Shown here: piece after piece, positions 16,704 through 25,213 of the stretch | Layout of the letters: the number at the start of each line of letters is the position of its first letter | Position numbering within the stretch: position 1 is the first letter of the stretch | Source of the DNA: Xanthomonas hydrangeae | Lineage (GTDB): Bacteria; Pseudomonadota; Gammaproteobacteria; Xanthomonadales; Xanthomonadaceae | Assembly: GCA_905142475.1 (NCBI GenBank) | Contig: LR990730.1 | Location: forward strand, 372,001 to 436,000 | DNA length: 64,000 bases | Direction of reading: 5' to 3' | The notes under the pieces: model-generated | Told to the model about the DNA's origin: nothing | Databases searched by the model: none | What the model saw: the letters and a program-made list of their open reading frames with translations, nothing else | Made by a program: the position numbers and the translations under genes

Positions 16704-17597
16704 ATGGCTCGCGACAGTTTCAAGGACTTGCTGGCGCTGATCGCCATCGTTCGCGAGGGCAGCTTCACGCGTGCTGCAGCCAAGTTGGGTGTCTCGCAAT
16801 CGGCGCTGAGTCACACCATTCGTGGGCTGGAAGCCAGCCTCGGGCTGCGCTTACTGACCCGCACCACGCGCAGCGTGGCGCCGACCGAAGCCGGCGAGCG
16901 CCTGATCCAGACGGTGGCGCCGCGCTTTGCAGAAATCGAAGAGGCGCTGTCTGCGCTCAGCGAAATGCGCGACACGCCGGCAGGCACTGTGCGCATCACC
17001 GCCACCGACTACGCCGCGCGCGCGATCCTGTGGCCCAAGTTGTCCAGGCTGCTGCGTCAATACCCGGACATCAAGGTCGAGATCGTGGTCGACAACGGTC
17101 TGACCGACATCGTGGCCGACCGTTACGACCTGGGCGTGCGCCTGGGCGATCAGGTGGAAAAAGACATGATCGCCGCGCGCATCGCGCCGGACATGCGCAT
17201 GGCGATCGTCGCGGCACCGTCCTATCTTGCGCGTCGGCCCATCCCCAGGACGCCACAGGATCTCACCGCGCACAGCTGCATCAATCTGCGCATGAAAACC
17301 GCCGGCGGCATCTACGCCTGGGAACTGGAAAAAGACGGCCGCGAAGTCATCGTGCGCGTGGATGGCCAACTGACTTTCAACGGCACCTACGAAGCGTTGG
17401 ACGCGGCGGTGGATGGCTTCGGCATTGCGTTCGTGCAGGAAGATCTGGCGCGCCCGCATATCAAGGCCGGGCGCCTGCGCTGGGTGATGAAGGATTGGTC
17501 GCCGACCTGGCCGGGCTTGCACGCGTTCTATCCCAGTCGCCGGCATTCGTCGCCGGCGTTCAACCTGGTGGTCGATGCGTTGCGCTACAAAGGCTGA
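16704..17597 (+). CDS. LysR-family transcriptional regulator
   Basis: A 297-residue LysR regulator. The winged helix-turn-helix occupies residues 5-64 (LLALIAIVREGSFTRAAAKL, then SQSALSHTIRGLEASLGLRL), and the effector domain begins near residue 90 with GTVRITATDYAARAILWP. The domain resembles the CrgA-like subgroup. It is divergent from the allC-uraH operon across a 719-nt gap and 321 nt upstream of an MFS exporter gene on its own strand, so either could be its target. The ATG at 16704 begins at the family N-terminus (MARDSFKDLLALI); the long upstream open frame is rejected. Confidence 0.9.
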   Translation: MARDSFKDLLALIAIVREGSFTRAAAKLGVSQSALSHTIRGLEASLGLRLLTRTTRSVAPTEAGERLIQTVAPRFAEIEEALSALSEMRDTPAGTVRITATDYAARAILWPKLSRLLRQYPDIKVEIVVDNGLTDIVADRYDLGVRLGDQVEKDMIAARIAPDMRMAIVAAPSYLARRPIPRTPQDLTAHSCINLRMKTAGGIYAWELEKDGREVIVRVDGQLTFNGTYEALDAAVDGFGIAFVQEDLARPHIKAGRLRWVMKDWSPTWPGLHAFYPSRRHSSPAFNLVVDALRYKG

Positions 17598-17918
17598 TGG
17601 ATGCCCGCCTCGTGGATAGGCGTTCGACGCAAACGTGCCGTTGATGAGCGGGCTTCATAAGCCCGTGCGGATCAGCCATCTTTATCGCCACCCGCTGCCT
17701 GCGTAAGCTGCAGCACATCCAGACACACGCACGCCCGAGTCGCAGCATCCGTTGCTGCATTGCGCCCGTCGTGCGTCGCTGCAGTGGCATGTCGATGCGT
17801 CGCATCGCTGTCTGCAGCGCATCCCTCTCGAACGCCAGGTTCGCTCTCGAGCGGCGCGACATCGCGCGCTTGCGGCGTGGCGTTCTTACCGCATCCACTC
17901 TTCGCGCAAGGCCCCCAC
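17598..17918. other. Intergenic region with a stem-loop
   Basis: About 320 nt without a supported gene. CGGGCTT (17649-17655) and AAGCCCG (17659-17665) form a perfect 7-bp stem with a CAT loop 52 nt after the LysR stop; it may end LysR transcription although no T-run follows. Nothing else recognisable was found. Confidence 0.5.
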
Positions 17919-19118
17919 ATGCCAGCCAGTTCGCTCGCCACAGACACACCATCCCGCGCCGCACCCGCAGCAACACGTCAGACCTGGAGCGCAGTGGGCT
18001 CGATGTCGCTGTGCGTTGCGTTGTTGATCGCCTCCGAATTCATGCCGGTGAGCCTGCTCACGCCGATCGCTGCGGATCTGCACGCAAGCGCTGGCATGGC
18101 CGGGCAGGCGATTTCGATCTCCGGCCTGTTCGCCGTGGTCGCCAGCTTGCTGATCGCACCGCTGTCGTCGCGCTTCAACCGGCGCCATGTGCTGCTCACG
18201 CTGACCACGGTGATGTTGGTGTCGCTGTTGTTGATCGCCAACGCGCACAGCTTCGGCATGTTGATGGTCGCGCGTGCGCTGCTCGGCATCACCATCGGGG
18301 GTTTCTGGGCGCTGTCCACCGCCACGGTGATGCGCATCGTGCCCGAGCATGCGGTGCCCAAGGCCTTGGGCATCATATTTATTGGTAATGCGGTCGCTGC
18401 TGCATTTGCCGCGCCGTTGGGCAGCTATCTGGGTGCGACCATCGGCTGGCGCGGTGTGTTCTGGGGCATGCTGCCGCTGGTTGCGCTCACCATCGTCTGG
18501 CAGTGGCGCAGCCTGCCGTCGATGCCAGCGCAAGGCGCCACTTCGCTGAGCGGTATCGTCACCTTGTTGAAGCGTCGTTATGTTGCGCGCGCCATGCTGG
18601 CGGTGATGCTCGGGTTTGCCGGTGCGTTCTCTGCGTTCACCTATTTCCGCCCGTTTCTGGAAACCATTGCGCAGGTCGACGTCTCGCAACTGTCGTTGTT
18701 GCTGCTTGGCCTGGGTCTGGCCGGGTTCGTCGGGACCTATGCCGCCACCGCGTTGGTGCCCAAGCGCTTGTTCACCCTGCTCACGGTACTGCCGGTCGCG
18801 CTGGGCGTGGCGACCATGTGCATGCTGCTCGCCGGCCATATGGTGTGGGCTGTGGCAATTGCGATGATCGCCTGGGGCACGATCAATGCGGCGATGCCGG
18901 TGGCGTGGTCCACCTGGCTGAGCCGCTGCATCAAGGATGCGCCGGAAAGCGGTGGTGGCCTGATGGTGGCCGCGATCCAGCTCTCCATCATGCTGGGTGG
19001 TGCTGCAGGCGGCGTGCTGCTGGATCATGTGTCGATCGGCGCCACCTTCGTCGGTGCCAGCGTGTTGCTGCTGGCAGCGTCACTGGTTGCAGGGCGTGGC
19101 GATCGTTTGCAGCCGTGA
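17919..19118 (+). CDS. MFS exporter (DHA1, YdhP/NepI-like)
   Basis: A 399-residue major facilitator protein with about 12 hydrophobic segments. After a polar N-terminus of about 25 residues it reads MSLCVALLIASEFMPVSLLT, a start typical of the AraJ/YdhP/NepI group; SRFNRRHVLLTLTT occupies the loop between helices 2 and 3. Members of this group export nucleosides, arabinose-like sugars or drugs. Proximity to purine genes makes nucleoside or base efflux attractive, but this is inference only. The ATG at 17919 is chosen because the 53 codons before it are not membrane-like. Confidence 0.85.
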   Translation: MPASSLATDTPSRAAPAATRQTWSAVGSMSLCVALLIASEFMPVSLLTPIAADLHASAGMAGQAISISGLFAVVASLLIAPLSSRFNRRHVLLTLTTVMLVSLLLIANAHSFGMLMVARALLGITIGGFWALSTATVMRIVPEHAVPKALGIIFIGNAVAAAFAAPLGSYLGATIGWRGVFWGMLPLVALTIVWQWRSLPSMPAQGATSLSGIVTLLKRRYVARAMLAVMLGFAGAFSAFTYFRPFLETIAQVDVSQLSLLLLGLGLAGFVGTYAATALVPKRLFTLLTVLPVALGVATMCMLLAGHMVWAVAIAMIAWGTINAAMPVAWSTWLSRCIKDAPESGGGLMVAAIQLSIMLGGAAGGVLLDHVSIGATFVGASVLLLAASLVAGRGDRLQP

Positions 19119-19157
19119 GTGCTGGCGATTGCACGATGCAGCGCGCAGTGCAGCGGG

Positions 19158-20102
19158 TCAGCGCGCGCCTCGCAACGACGCCAGGCTCGGCAGCGGGGTT
19201 TCCTGAAACGCATCGCGCACGAAGTCCACAAACGCGCGCGTCTTGCCCGGCAACAGTGTTTGTCCGCCGTAATACAGCGCTATCGGCCCCAGGTCGCAGT
19301 GCCAGTCCGGCAGCAGCCACTGCAGCGCGCCAGTATTCAGATGTGGGAGCGCATGCGGCACTGCGACCAGGCCCACGCCCATGCCGGCAACCGTTGCGCG
19401 GCACTGCGCATCCGGGTCGTTGACGAACATTGCCGGGGGTTGCTCGACCGCGCATTCGTCTCCCTGCGCGTTGCGCAGGATGCGCGTGCGCACGCGGCTG
19501 ATGTGGGTGGAGCGCATCAGCACGCCCGGCACCTGTGCGAGCTCGCTTGGATGGCGTGGCACTTGCCTGTCGCGCAGAAATGCCGGCGATGCCACCGCGA
19601 TCAATTCGATACGACACAGTTCGCGCGCCACCACGCTGGGCGGCGGCGTGTAACCACCGCCGATCGCAACATCGAATCCGCCGGCGATGAAATCCAGTGG
19701 CCGGGTCTCGAACACCCAGTCCGGGATGACCGCCGGATAGCGCCGCAGGAACGCGGGCATCAGCGGCAGCAGATAATCCATGCCGAAACTGGGTGGCGCG
19801 GTCAGCTTGAGAATGCCGGCCGGTTGGCCGGCGTTGTCCCTGGCCTGCACGATGGCGTCCTGCAGGTTGCCCAGGCTGCCCTGCACCGACTCCAGAAACC
19901 GCTCGCCCACCGCGCTCAAGGCCAGCCCGCGCGTGGTGCGCTGGAACAGGCGCGCGCCCAGGTTGCGTTCGAGCTGGGCGACGTTGCGGCTGACCGCCGC
20001 AGGGGTGAGCTGTAACTTGCGTGCCGCCGCCGAGAAGCTGCCCTCTTCGGCACTGCGCACGAACGCTTCCAGATTGGCCAGGGTTTCCAGCGTCGGCTTC
20101 AA
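19158..20102 (-). CDS. LysR-family transcriptional regulator
   Basis: A 314-residue LysR regulator. The helix-turn-helix reads LEAFVRSAEEGSFSAAARKL, then TPAAVSRNVAQLERNLGARL, at about residues 11-55. The effector domain begins near residue 93 with GILKLTAPPSFGMDYLLP. It belongs to the large CrgA/DsdC-like branch that usually regulates a divergent neighbour. That neighbour is the F420-reductase-like gene at 20197, whose start lies 94 nt away. ATG 20102 begins MKPTLETLANLEAFV, a normal family start. Confidence 0.9.
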   Translation of the reverse strand: MKPTLETLANLEAFVRSAEEGSFSAAARKLQLTPAAVSRNVAQLERNLGARLFQRTTRGLALSAVGERFLESVQGSLGNLQDAIVQARDNAGQPAGILKLTAPPSFGMDYLLPLMPAFLRRYPAVIPDWVFETRPLDFIAGGFDVAIGGGYTPPPSVVARELCRIELIAVASPAFLRDRQVPRHPSELAQVPGVLMRSTHISRVRTRILRNAQGDECAVEQPPAMFVNDPDAQCRATVAGMGVGLVAVPHALPHLNTGALQWLLPDWHCDLGPIALYYGGQTLLPGKTRAFVDFVRDAFQETPLPSLASLRGAR

Positions 20103-20196
20103 GTGATGCTCGAAGCTGATTCTAGCCCGTCCCCGCTAACCGGGCCGGTGGCCGACGCCTAGAGTGCAGGTCCTCCAACCACACAGGCTTCTGACC

Positions 20197-20793
20197 ATGA
20201 AGATCTCCATCATCGGCGCCGGCGCCATCGGCTCGGCCATCGCACGCAAGCTGGCCAAGGCCGGCATCGACGCCACCATCGCCAACCAGCGCGGGCCGGC
20301 ATCGCTGCAGGCATTGGTTGCAGAGCTGGGTCCGCACATCACCGCAGTCAGCGCTGCCGAAGCCGCGCAGGCCGACCTGGTGTTCGTGGCGGTCAACTGG
20401 GGCGGTGTGCAGGAGTTGCTGTCCAGCGTGGGGCCGTGGAACAACCGCATCCTGATCGACGCCAACAACGCGGTGCAGGTGCCCTCCTATCAGCCGGTGG
20501 ACCTGGGCGGCCTGGCCTCCAGCGAAGCAGTGGCGCAGTGGGCGCCGGGCGCACGGGTGGTGAAGGCCTTCAATCACCTGATCGCGGCGGTACTGGATTC
20601 GGACCCGAACGTGGACGGCGGCAAGCGCGTGCTGTTCCTGTCCGGCGAGGATGCCGACGCCAAGCAGACCGTCAGCGACCTCGCCACCACGCTGGGCTTT
20701 GCGCCGATCGACCTCGGTGGCGTGCAGCAGGGTCGGCTGACCCAGTTCCCCGGCGGCCCGCTGGCCATCATCAATCTGGCCAGGCTCGATTGA
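20197..20793 (+). CDS. NADPH-dependent F420 reductase-like oxidoreductase
   Basis: A 198-residue protein with the N-terminal Rossmann motif ISIIGAGAIGSAIARKLAKA and the F420:NADP oxidoreductase-like segments DLVFVAVNWGGVQELL and RVVKAFNHLIAAV. Proteobacterial members lack F420 and are thought to be NADPH-binding dinucleotide reductases of unknown substrate. ATG 20197 is at the family N-terminus; the frame extends 11 codons upstream. It is divergent from a LysR gene, which is probably its regulator. Confidence 0.85.
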   Translation: MKISIIGAGAIGSAIARKLAKAGIDATIANQRGPASLQALVAELGPHITAVSAAEAAQADLVFVAVNWGGVQELLSSVGPWNNRILIDANNAVQVPSYQPVDLGGLASSEAVAQWAPGARVVKAFNHLIAAVLDSDPNVDGGKRVLFLSGEDADAKQTVSDLATTLGFAPIDLGGVQQGRLTQFPGGPLAIINLARLD

Positions 20794-21030
20794 TGGGCCC
20801 ATCCGGTGGATGACCCTGCCTGGCGAGTGCGCTGGGTGAGGTCAGTGCGGGCAGCTGGGCATGTGGTGTCCTTGCAGTGCCGATAGGCTCATTGCGCGGC
20901 GCCGATGCGCCGTCGCAGTTGCCGGGCATCCGGGCAGCGCGGGATGTACGCAGGTATCGAACGTCGTCGGCACACACGATCAATGCTGTGCGCTGTTTTC
21001 GATGGACCGGTGTCCGCTCAAGTCGCCGGT
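20794..21030. other. Intergenic spacer
   Basis: A 237-nt spacer between convergent genes. I see no gene, no good terminator hairpin and no repeat here. Confidence 0.4.
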
Positions 21031-21936
21031 TCAGGCGCTGCCAGTGAAATCCAGGTCTTGCCGCAGTGCGTCCACGCAATAGTCGACGAACGTACGCACC
21101 TTGGCAGAGCCCCGACGGCCTTCCACGTAGACGACGTGCACCGGTTCCGGCGTGATCTCGAAATCCTCGAGGATGCAGGCAAGCCTGCCGCTCTGAAGAT
21201 GTTCGCGGATCTGGTAGAACGGCACCTGCGTCAGTCCCCAGCCCTGTACGGCGGCGACGATGGCGGCATTGAACGAGGTCACATGGAGGCGGGATGCCAC
21301 CTCGACCAGATGCTCGCGTCCACCGACGCGGAACGGCCATTTGTGCGAGCGTTCGGCCGATGAGGTCGAGATGGTGGCGTGCTGCGGCAGATCGTCCGGC
21401 CGCTGCGCAGTGCCGTGTGCTGCCAGATAGCCGGGCGAGGCGCAGACCATGCGACGCACGCTGCCGACCGGGATCGCGGTCAGCGATGAGTCCGGCAGTG
21501 CGCCAATGCGCACGGCGACATCGATGCCTTCATCCAGCAGCGGCACCACACGGTCGACCAGGATGGCGCGCGCGGTCATCGAGGGATATTCGCTGAGAAA
21601 GCGCGTCACTACCGGCGTGACATGCAGCGCGCCGAACATCTGCGGCGCCGTCACCGTCAGCAAGCCGCTGGGAAGTGCATGCAACCCGGCCGCTCTGTTT
21701 TCGATGTCGTCCAAATCGGCAAGCAGGCGTCGGCAGTCGATGGCGTACTGCTGCCCGGCTTCGGTAAGCCGCATATTGCGTGTGGTGCGCACGACCAGCA
21801 GCACGCCCAGGCGGCTTTCCAGTTGCGCGATGCTGCGGGTGACCGTCGCGGTGGAAATGCCAAGACGCCGCGCAACGCCGGCAAAGCTTGCCTGCTCCGC
21901 CAGCGCGGCAAACAGTGTCATTAGCCAGAACGGCAA
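21031..21936 (-). CDS. LysR-family regulator with a rebuilt N-terminus
   Basis: A 301-residue LysR regulator whose helix-turn-helix is complete (LFAALAEQASFAGVARRLGI, then STATVTRSIAQLESRLGVLL). The effector domain starts near residue 90 with GLLTVTAPQMFGALHVTP. The first residues, MPFW, are encoded by DNA that on the other strand belongs to a truncated hydrolase (AYLEGFSDQWG), so a deletion has replaced the native start and promoter. The frame still offers ATG at 21936 and at 21921, but neither has a visible ribosome-binding site. The protein may be intact in structure yet poorly expressed, or expressed from a new promoter inside the hydrolase remnant. Confidence 0.8.
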   Translation of the reverse strand: MPFWLMTLFAALAEQASFAGVARRLGISTATVTRSIAQLESRLGVLLVVRTTRNMRLTEAGQQYAIDCRRLLADLDDIENRAAGLHALPSGLLTVTAPQMFGALHVTPVVTRFLSEYPSMTARAILVDRVVPLLDEGIDVAVRIGALPDSSLTAIPVGSVRRMVCASPGYLAAHGTAQRPDDLPQHATISTSSAERSHKWPFRVGGREHLVEVASRLHVTSFNAAIVAAVQGWGLTQVPFYQIREHLQSGRLACILEDFEITPEPVHVVYVEGRRGSAKVRTFVDYCVDALRQDLDFTGSA

Positions 21937-22423
21937 TGCCTATCTGGAAGGTTTCAGCGACCAATGGGGGCCTTGGCAGACGTATTGGCGTGAGCCAACC
22001 GCAGCCAATCGCCAGGCTTGCCACGGGTCGCTGTCGCCGCAAACCATCCGCGACTGGCAATACGGCACCGGCGCCGATCCGAGCAGGCTGTCGCCCGATG
22101 GCTACACGCTGGACATCGCGTACATGGCGCGTGCGGGTGCCGAAGAGATCCAGCTCGATCTGATCCTGGACTACCGCAGCAATGTGGCCGCCTATCCGGG
22201 ATTCCACGCGTATTTCCGCAAGCATCAGCCACCGTTGCTGGCGGTGTGGGGCAGGCACGATCCAGCCTTCATTCCGCCGGGCGCGCAGGCGTATCGCAAG
22301 GATCTGCCGAAGGCCGAAGTGCATCTGCTGGATGCTGGCCACTTCGCGCTGGAAACGCATGCGCCGGAGATTGCGCAATACATCGGCGACTTCCTGTCGC
22401 GCACGCTCAGGGCATCGGCGTAA
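21923..22423 (+). pseudogene. Headless alpha/beta hydrolase remnant
   Basis: The C-terminal half, about 166 codons, of an alpha/beta-fold hydrolase. It reads NGNAYLEGFSDQWGPWQTYW, cap-domain sequence LDLILDYRSNVAAYPGFHAY, then the catalytic-acid strand LLAVWGRHDPAFIPP and the histidine segment DAGHFALETHAPEIA. The nucleophile elbow and the whole N-terminal half are gone, so no active enzyme can form. The frame is intact to its stop at 22423. The break lies at about 21921-21936, exactly where the opposite-strand LysR gene begins, showing that a single deletion removed the 5' ends of two divergent genes. Confidence 0.8.
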
Positions 22424-22537
22424 CTGCGTCGTTTGCACGCGTCCTGCGGACGCAGCGACAGGGCTGCGTTCGCGCGCATATGAGCCGTTGTGTCGGCGTG
22501 CTAGGTTGCTGTGATCATTCCCCGGAGAAATACCGAG

Positions 22538-25063
22538 ATGCTCACCGCGTACCGATGGAGCGGGTTACTGGTGCTTGCCAGCCTTTTGCCGGTGTCTGCG
22601 GTTGCCGGCACGCCCGATGGCGGTTACCGGCAGCCACCGGAGCCATTGTTGAGCGTGTTGCGCGCGCCGCTCAATCCATCGCCGCGGCTGGACCCCACCG
22701 GCAAGACCTTGTTGCTGGTGCAGCGCACCCAGTACCCGCCGATCGCGCGCGTGGCCGAGCCGTATCTGAAGCTGGCCGGCGTGCGTGTGGAGCCGCGCAC
22801 GCATAGCCGCCACGACATGTCCAACGGCTACGGCATTCGTTCCTGCCTGCAGGGCTTCAGCCTGGTGGATGTTGCAAGCGGCAAGCAGACCGCCGTGAGC
22901 CTGCCGGCCGGTGCCTGTCCGGCAGCGCCGGTGTGGTCGCCGGACGGGCGCCGCTTCGCCTTCAACAACACTGCGGCCGACCGCGTCGAGCTGTGGGTGG
23001 GCGAGGTGGCCACCGGCAACGTGCGCAGGATCGACGGTGTGCAACTCAACCCGGTGCTGGGCGGCGAGATCCAGTGGCTGGGCGGCAGCGACACCCTGCT
23101 GCTGAAGACGGTGCCGCAAGACCTGGGCGTCGCCCCGCGCAAGGCTGCGGTGCCGCCGGGCCCGGAGGTCAAGGAAACCATCCAGGGCAAGGGCGAAAGC
23201 AGCACCTATGAAGCGCGCGATACGCTCGCCAGCCCCGAAGACGAGGCCTTGTTTACCTACTACGCCACCTCCCAGCTGCTCACGGTGGATGTGGCCAACG
23301 GCAGCCAGCGCAAGCTCGGTACGCCTGCGGTCTACAGCAACGTGGATGGCGCGCCCGATGGCCGCCACGTGCTGGTGGAACGGCTGAAGCAGCCGTATTC
23401 CTACGTCACCACCTATGCGCGGTTTGCCCATGATGTGGCGGTGCTGGATCTGGCCAATGGCGGCGAGCGCGTGCTGGCCGATCTGCCGGTTGCCGACCGG
23501 GTGCCGGTGCAAGGTGTGTCGATCGGCCCGCGTGCGTATTCCTGGCGCGCCAACCAACCAGCCACGCTGGTCTGGGCCGAGGCGCTGGATGGCGGCGACT
23601 GGAAAACCAATGTGCCCGCCCGCGACAAGTTGATGACGCTGGCTGCGCCGTTCACCGCCAAACCGCGTGAAGTCACCCGCGTGCAGCAGCGTTATTCCGG
23701 CCTGTCGTGGTTTGCCGAAGGCGGGCAAGCGCTGCTGGACGAATACGACGAAAACCGCCATTGGCGGCGTACCACCTTGCTGGATGCCGACCGCCCCGGC
23801 ACTACCGGACGGGTGTTGTTCGACCTGTCCACCGACGATTTGTACGCCGATCCCGGTCTGCCGGAGACGCGCGTGCTGGCCAACGGCCAGGCCGTGCTGC
23901 GCGAAGAGCGGGGGGCGTTGTTCCTGAGCGGGCAGGGCGCCTCGCCGGCGGGCGACCGGCCGTTTCTGGATCGCTATACGCTGGCCAGTGGCAAGACCCA
24001 GCGGCTGTTCCGCAGCGATGCCAGTGTGGACGAGCTGTTCTTCGGTTTTGCCGGCGACGATGTGTCGCGCCTGTTGACCTGGCACCAGTCGCTGACCGAC
24101 CCGCCCAACGTGTATCTGCGCACGCTGGGCCAGCCGCTGCCGACGGCGGCCACGGGCGAGGCGGTCCTTGCCTCGACCGCCACGCCGGTCACCCACTTTC
24201 CGGATCCGACTCCGCTGGTGCGGCAGATCAAGAAGCGGCTGGTGACCTACAAGCGCAAGGACGGCGTGGAGCTGTCGTTCACCCTGTACACGCCGCCCGG
24301 CTATAAGGAAGGCACGCGCGTGCCGGCGATCCTGTATGCCTACCCGCTCGACTATGCCGACCCTTCCAAGGCAGGCCAGGTCAGCGGCGCCAGCGAGCGC
24401 GACTTCACCCGCCTCAGCTACTACCAGGTGCTGTTGTTGGCCGGTTACGCGATCATCGACGATGCCGCCTTCCCCATTGTGGGAGACCCCAAGACCGCGT
24501 ACGACACCTACCTGCAGCAGCTGGTGGACGACGCCACCGCTGCGGTGGACAAGGCAGTGGAGCTGGGCGTGGTCGATCGCCAGCGCATCGGCGTCACCGG
24601 GCATAGCCACGGCGCGCTGATGACCGCCAACCTGTTGGCACAGACCGACCTGTTCCGCGCCGGTGCGGCTACCAGCGGCAGCTACAACAAGACGCTGACG
24701 CCGTTCGGTTTCCAGAACGAGCGCCGTTCGTTCTGGGCCGCGCCGGAAGTCTACGCACAGGCGTCTGCGTTCTTCCACGCCGACAAGATCAACGAGCCGT
24801 TGTTGATCGTGCACGGCATGGACGACGCCAACCCCGGGACCGAAACCACCCAGGCACCGCGGTTGTTCCAGGCGATTCGCGGCAACGGCGGCACCGCGCG
24901 GCTGGTGTTGCTGCCGTTCGAACCGCATTGGTACACCGCACGCGAATCCACCGAAGACGTGGTCGCCGAGATGCTGGAGTGGTTCGACCGCTACGTGAAA
25001 AACGCGCCGCCGCGCGACGCGGCTAGCAAGCCAAAGCAGGCGGCTGGAAAGCCAAAGCAGTAA
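22538..25063 (+). CDS. Exported S9-family (prolyl oligopeptidase-like) peptidase
   Basis: An 841-residue serine peptidase with signal peptide (SGLLVLASLLPVSAVAG, cleavage near residue 24), an N-terminal beta-propeller of about 550 residues and a C-terminal alpha/beta-hydrolase domain. The nucleophile elbow GHSHGA places Ser690; VHGMDDAN offers Asp762/763 and FEPHWYT His797. The HWY motif and the 800-plus length fit the exported glutamyl-endopeptidase-like S9 branch common in Xanthomonas and Stenotrophomonas. It probably degrades peptides in the periplasm. ATG 22538 is chosen over 22511 because CGGAGAAA lies 8 nt upstream and the signal peptide begins there. The tail ends in a Lys/Ala-rich PKQAAGKPKQ-like segment. 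Confidence 0.9.
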   Translation: MLTAYRWSGLLVLASLLPVSAVAGTPDGGYRQPPEPLLSVLRAPLNPSPRLDPTGKTLLLVQRTQYPPIARVAEPYLKLAGVRVEPRTHSRHDMSNGYGIRSCLQGFSLVDVASGKQTAVSLPAGACPAAPVWSPDGRRFAFNNTAADRVELWVGEVATGNVRRIDGVQLNPVLGGEIQWLGGSDTLLLKTVPQDLGVAPRKAAVPPGPEVKETIQGKGESSTYEARDTLASPEDEALFTYYATSQLLTVDVANGSQRKLGTPAVYSNVDGAPDGRHVLVERLKQPYSYVTTYARFAHDVAVLDLANGGERVLADLPVADRVPVQGVSIGPRAYSWRANQPATLVWAEALDGGDWKTNVPARDKLMTLAAPFTAKPREVTRVQQRYSGLSWFAEGGQALLDEYDENRHWRRTTLLDADRPGTTGRVLFDLSTDDLYADPGLPETRVLANGQAVLREERGALFLSGQGASPAGDRPFLDRYTLASGKTQRLFRSDASVDELFFGFAGDDVSRLLTWHQSLTDPPNVYLRTLGQPLPTAATGEAVLASTATPVTHFPDPTPLVRQIKKRLVTYKRKDGVELSFTLYTPPGYKEGTRVPAILYAYPLDYADPSKAGQVSGASERDFTRLSYYQVLLLAGYAIIDDAAFPIVGDPKTAYDTYLQQLVDDATAAVDKAVELGVVDRQRIGVTGHSHGALMTANLLAQTDLFRAGAATSGSYNKTLTPFGFQNERRSFWAAPEVYAQASAFFHADKINEPLLIVHGMDDANPGTETTQAPRLFQAIRGNGGTARLVLLPFEPHWYTARESTEDVVAEMLEWFDRYVKNAPPRDAASKPKQAAGKPKQ

Positions 25064-25070
25064 GTGGCGT

Positions 25071-25192
25071 GCCAATGCAGCGTGTTACTCGCAGCTGGCA
25101 TTGGCATCCGCGCGGGGCTGGAGCGTTCTTTGCAGGCAGATGCTGCCTGACAAAGGGCGCTCCGGCCCCGCTTGGTGAATGGCTGCATTGGC
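25071..25192. terminator. Nested palindrome between convergent genes
   Basis: Outer arms GCCAATGCAGC (25071-25081) and GCTGCATTGGC (25182-25192) are exact reverse complements. Inside, GCGGGGC...GGAGCG...CTTTG (from 25112) faces CAAAG..CGCTCC.GCCCCGC (to 25171). It fills the gap between the S9 peptidase and the lipase, which are transcribed towards each other, and probably ends both transcripts. Confidence 0.6.
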
Positions 25193-25213
25193 GGCCACAG
25201 CGCTGTGCACGCA

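Noticed and set aside
22565..25075. Minus-strand open frame of 836 codons opposite the S9 peptidase.
   Set aside because: Antisense shadow: it is rich in His/Gln/Arg with no domain pattern, whereas the plus strand has a signal peptide and a complete catalytic triad.
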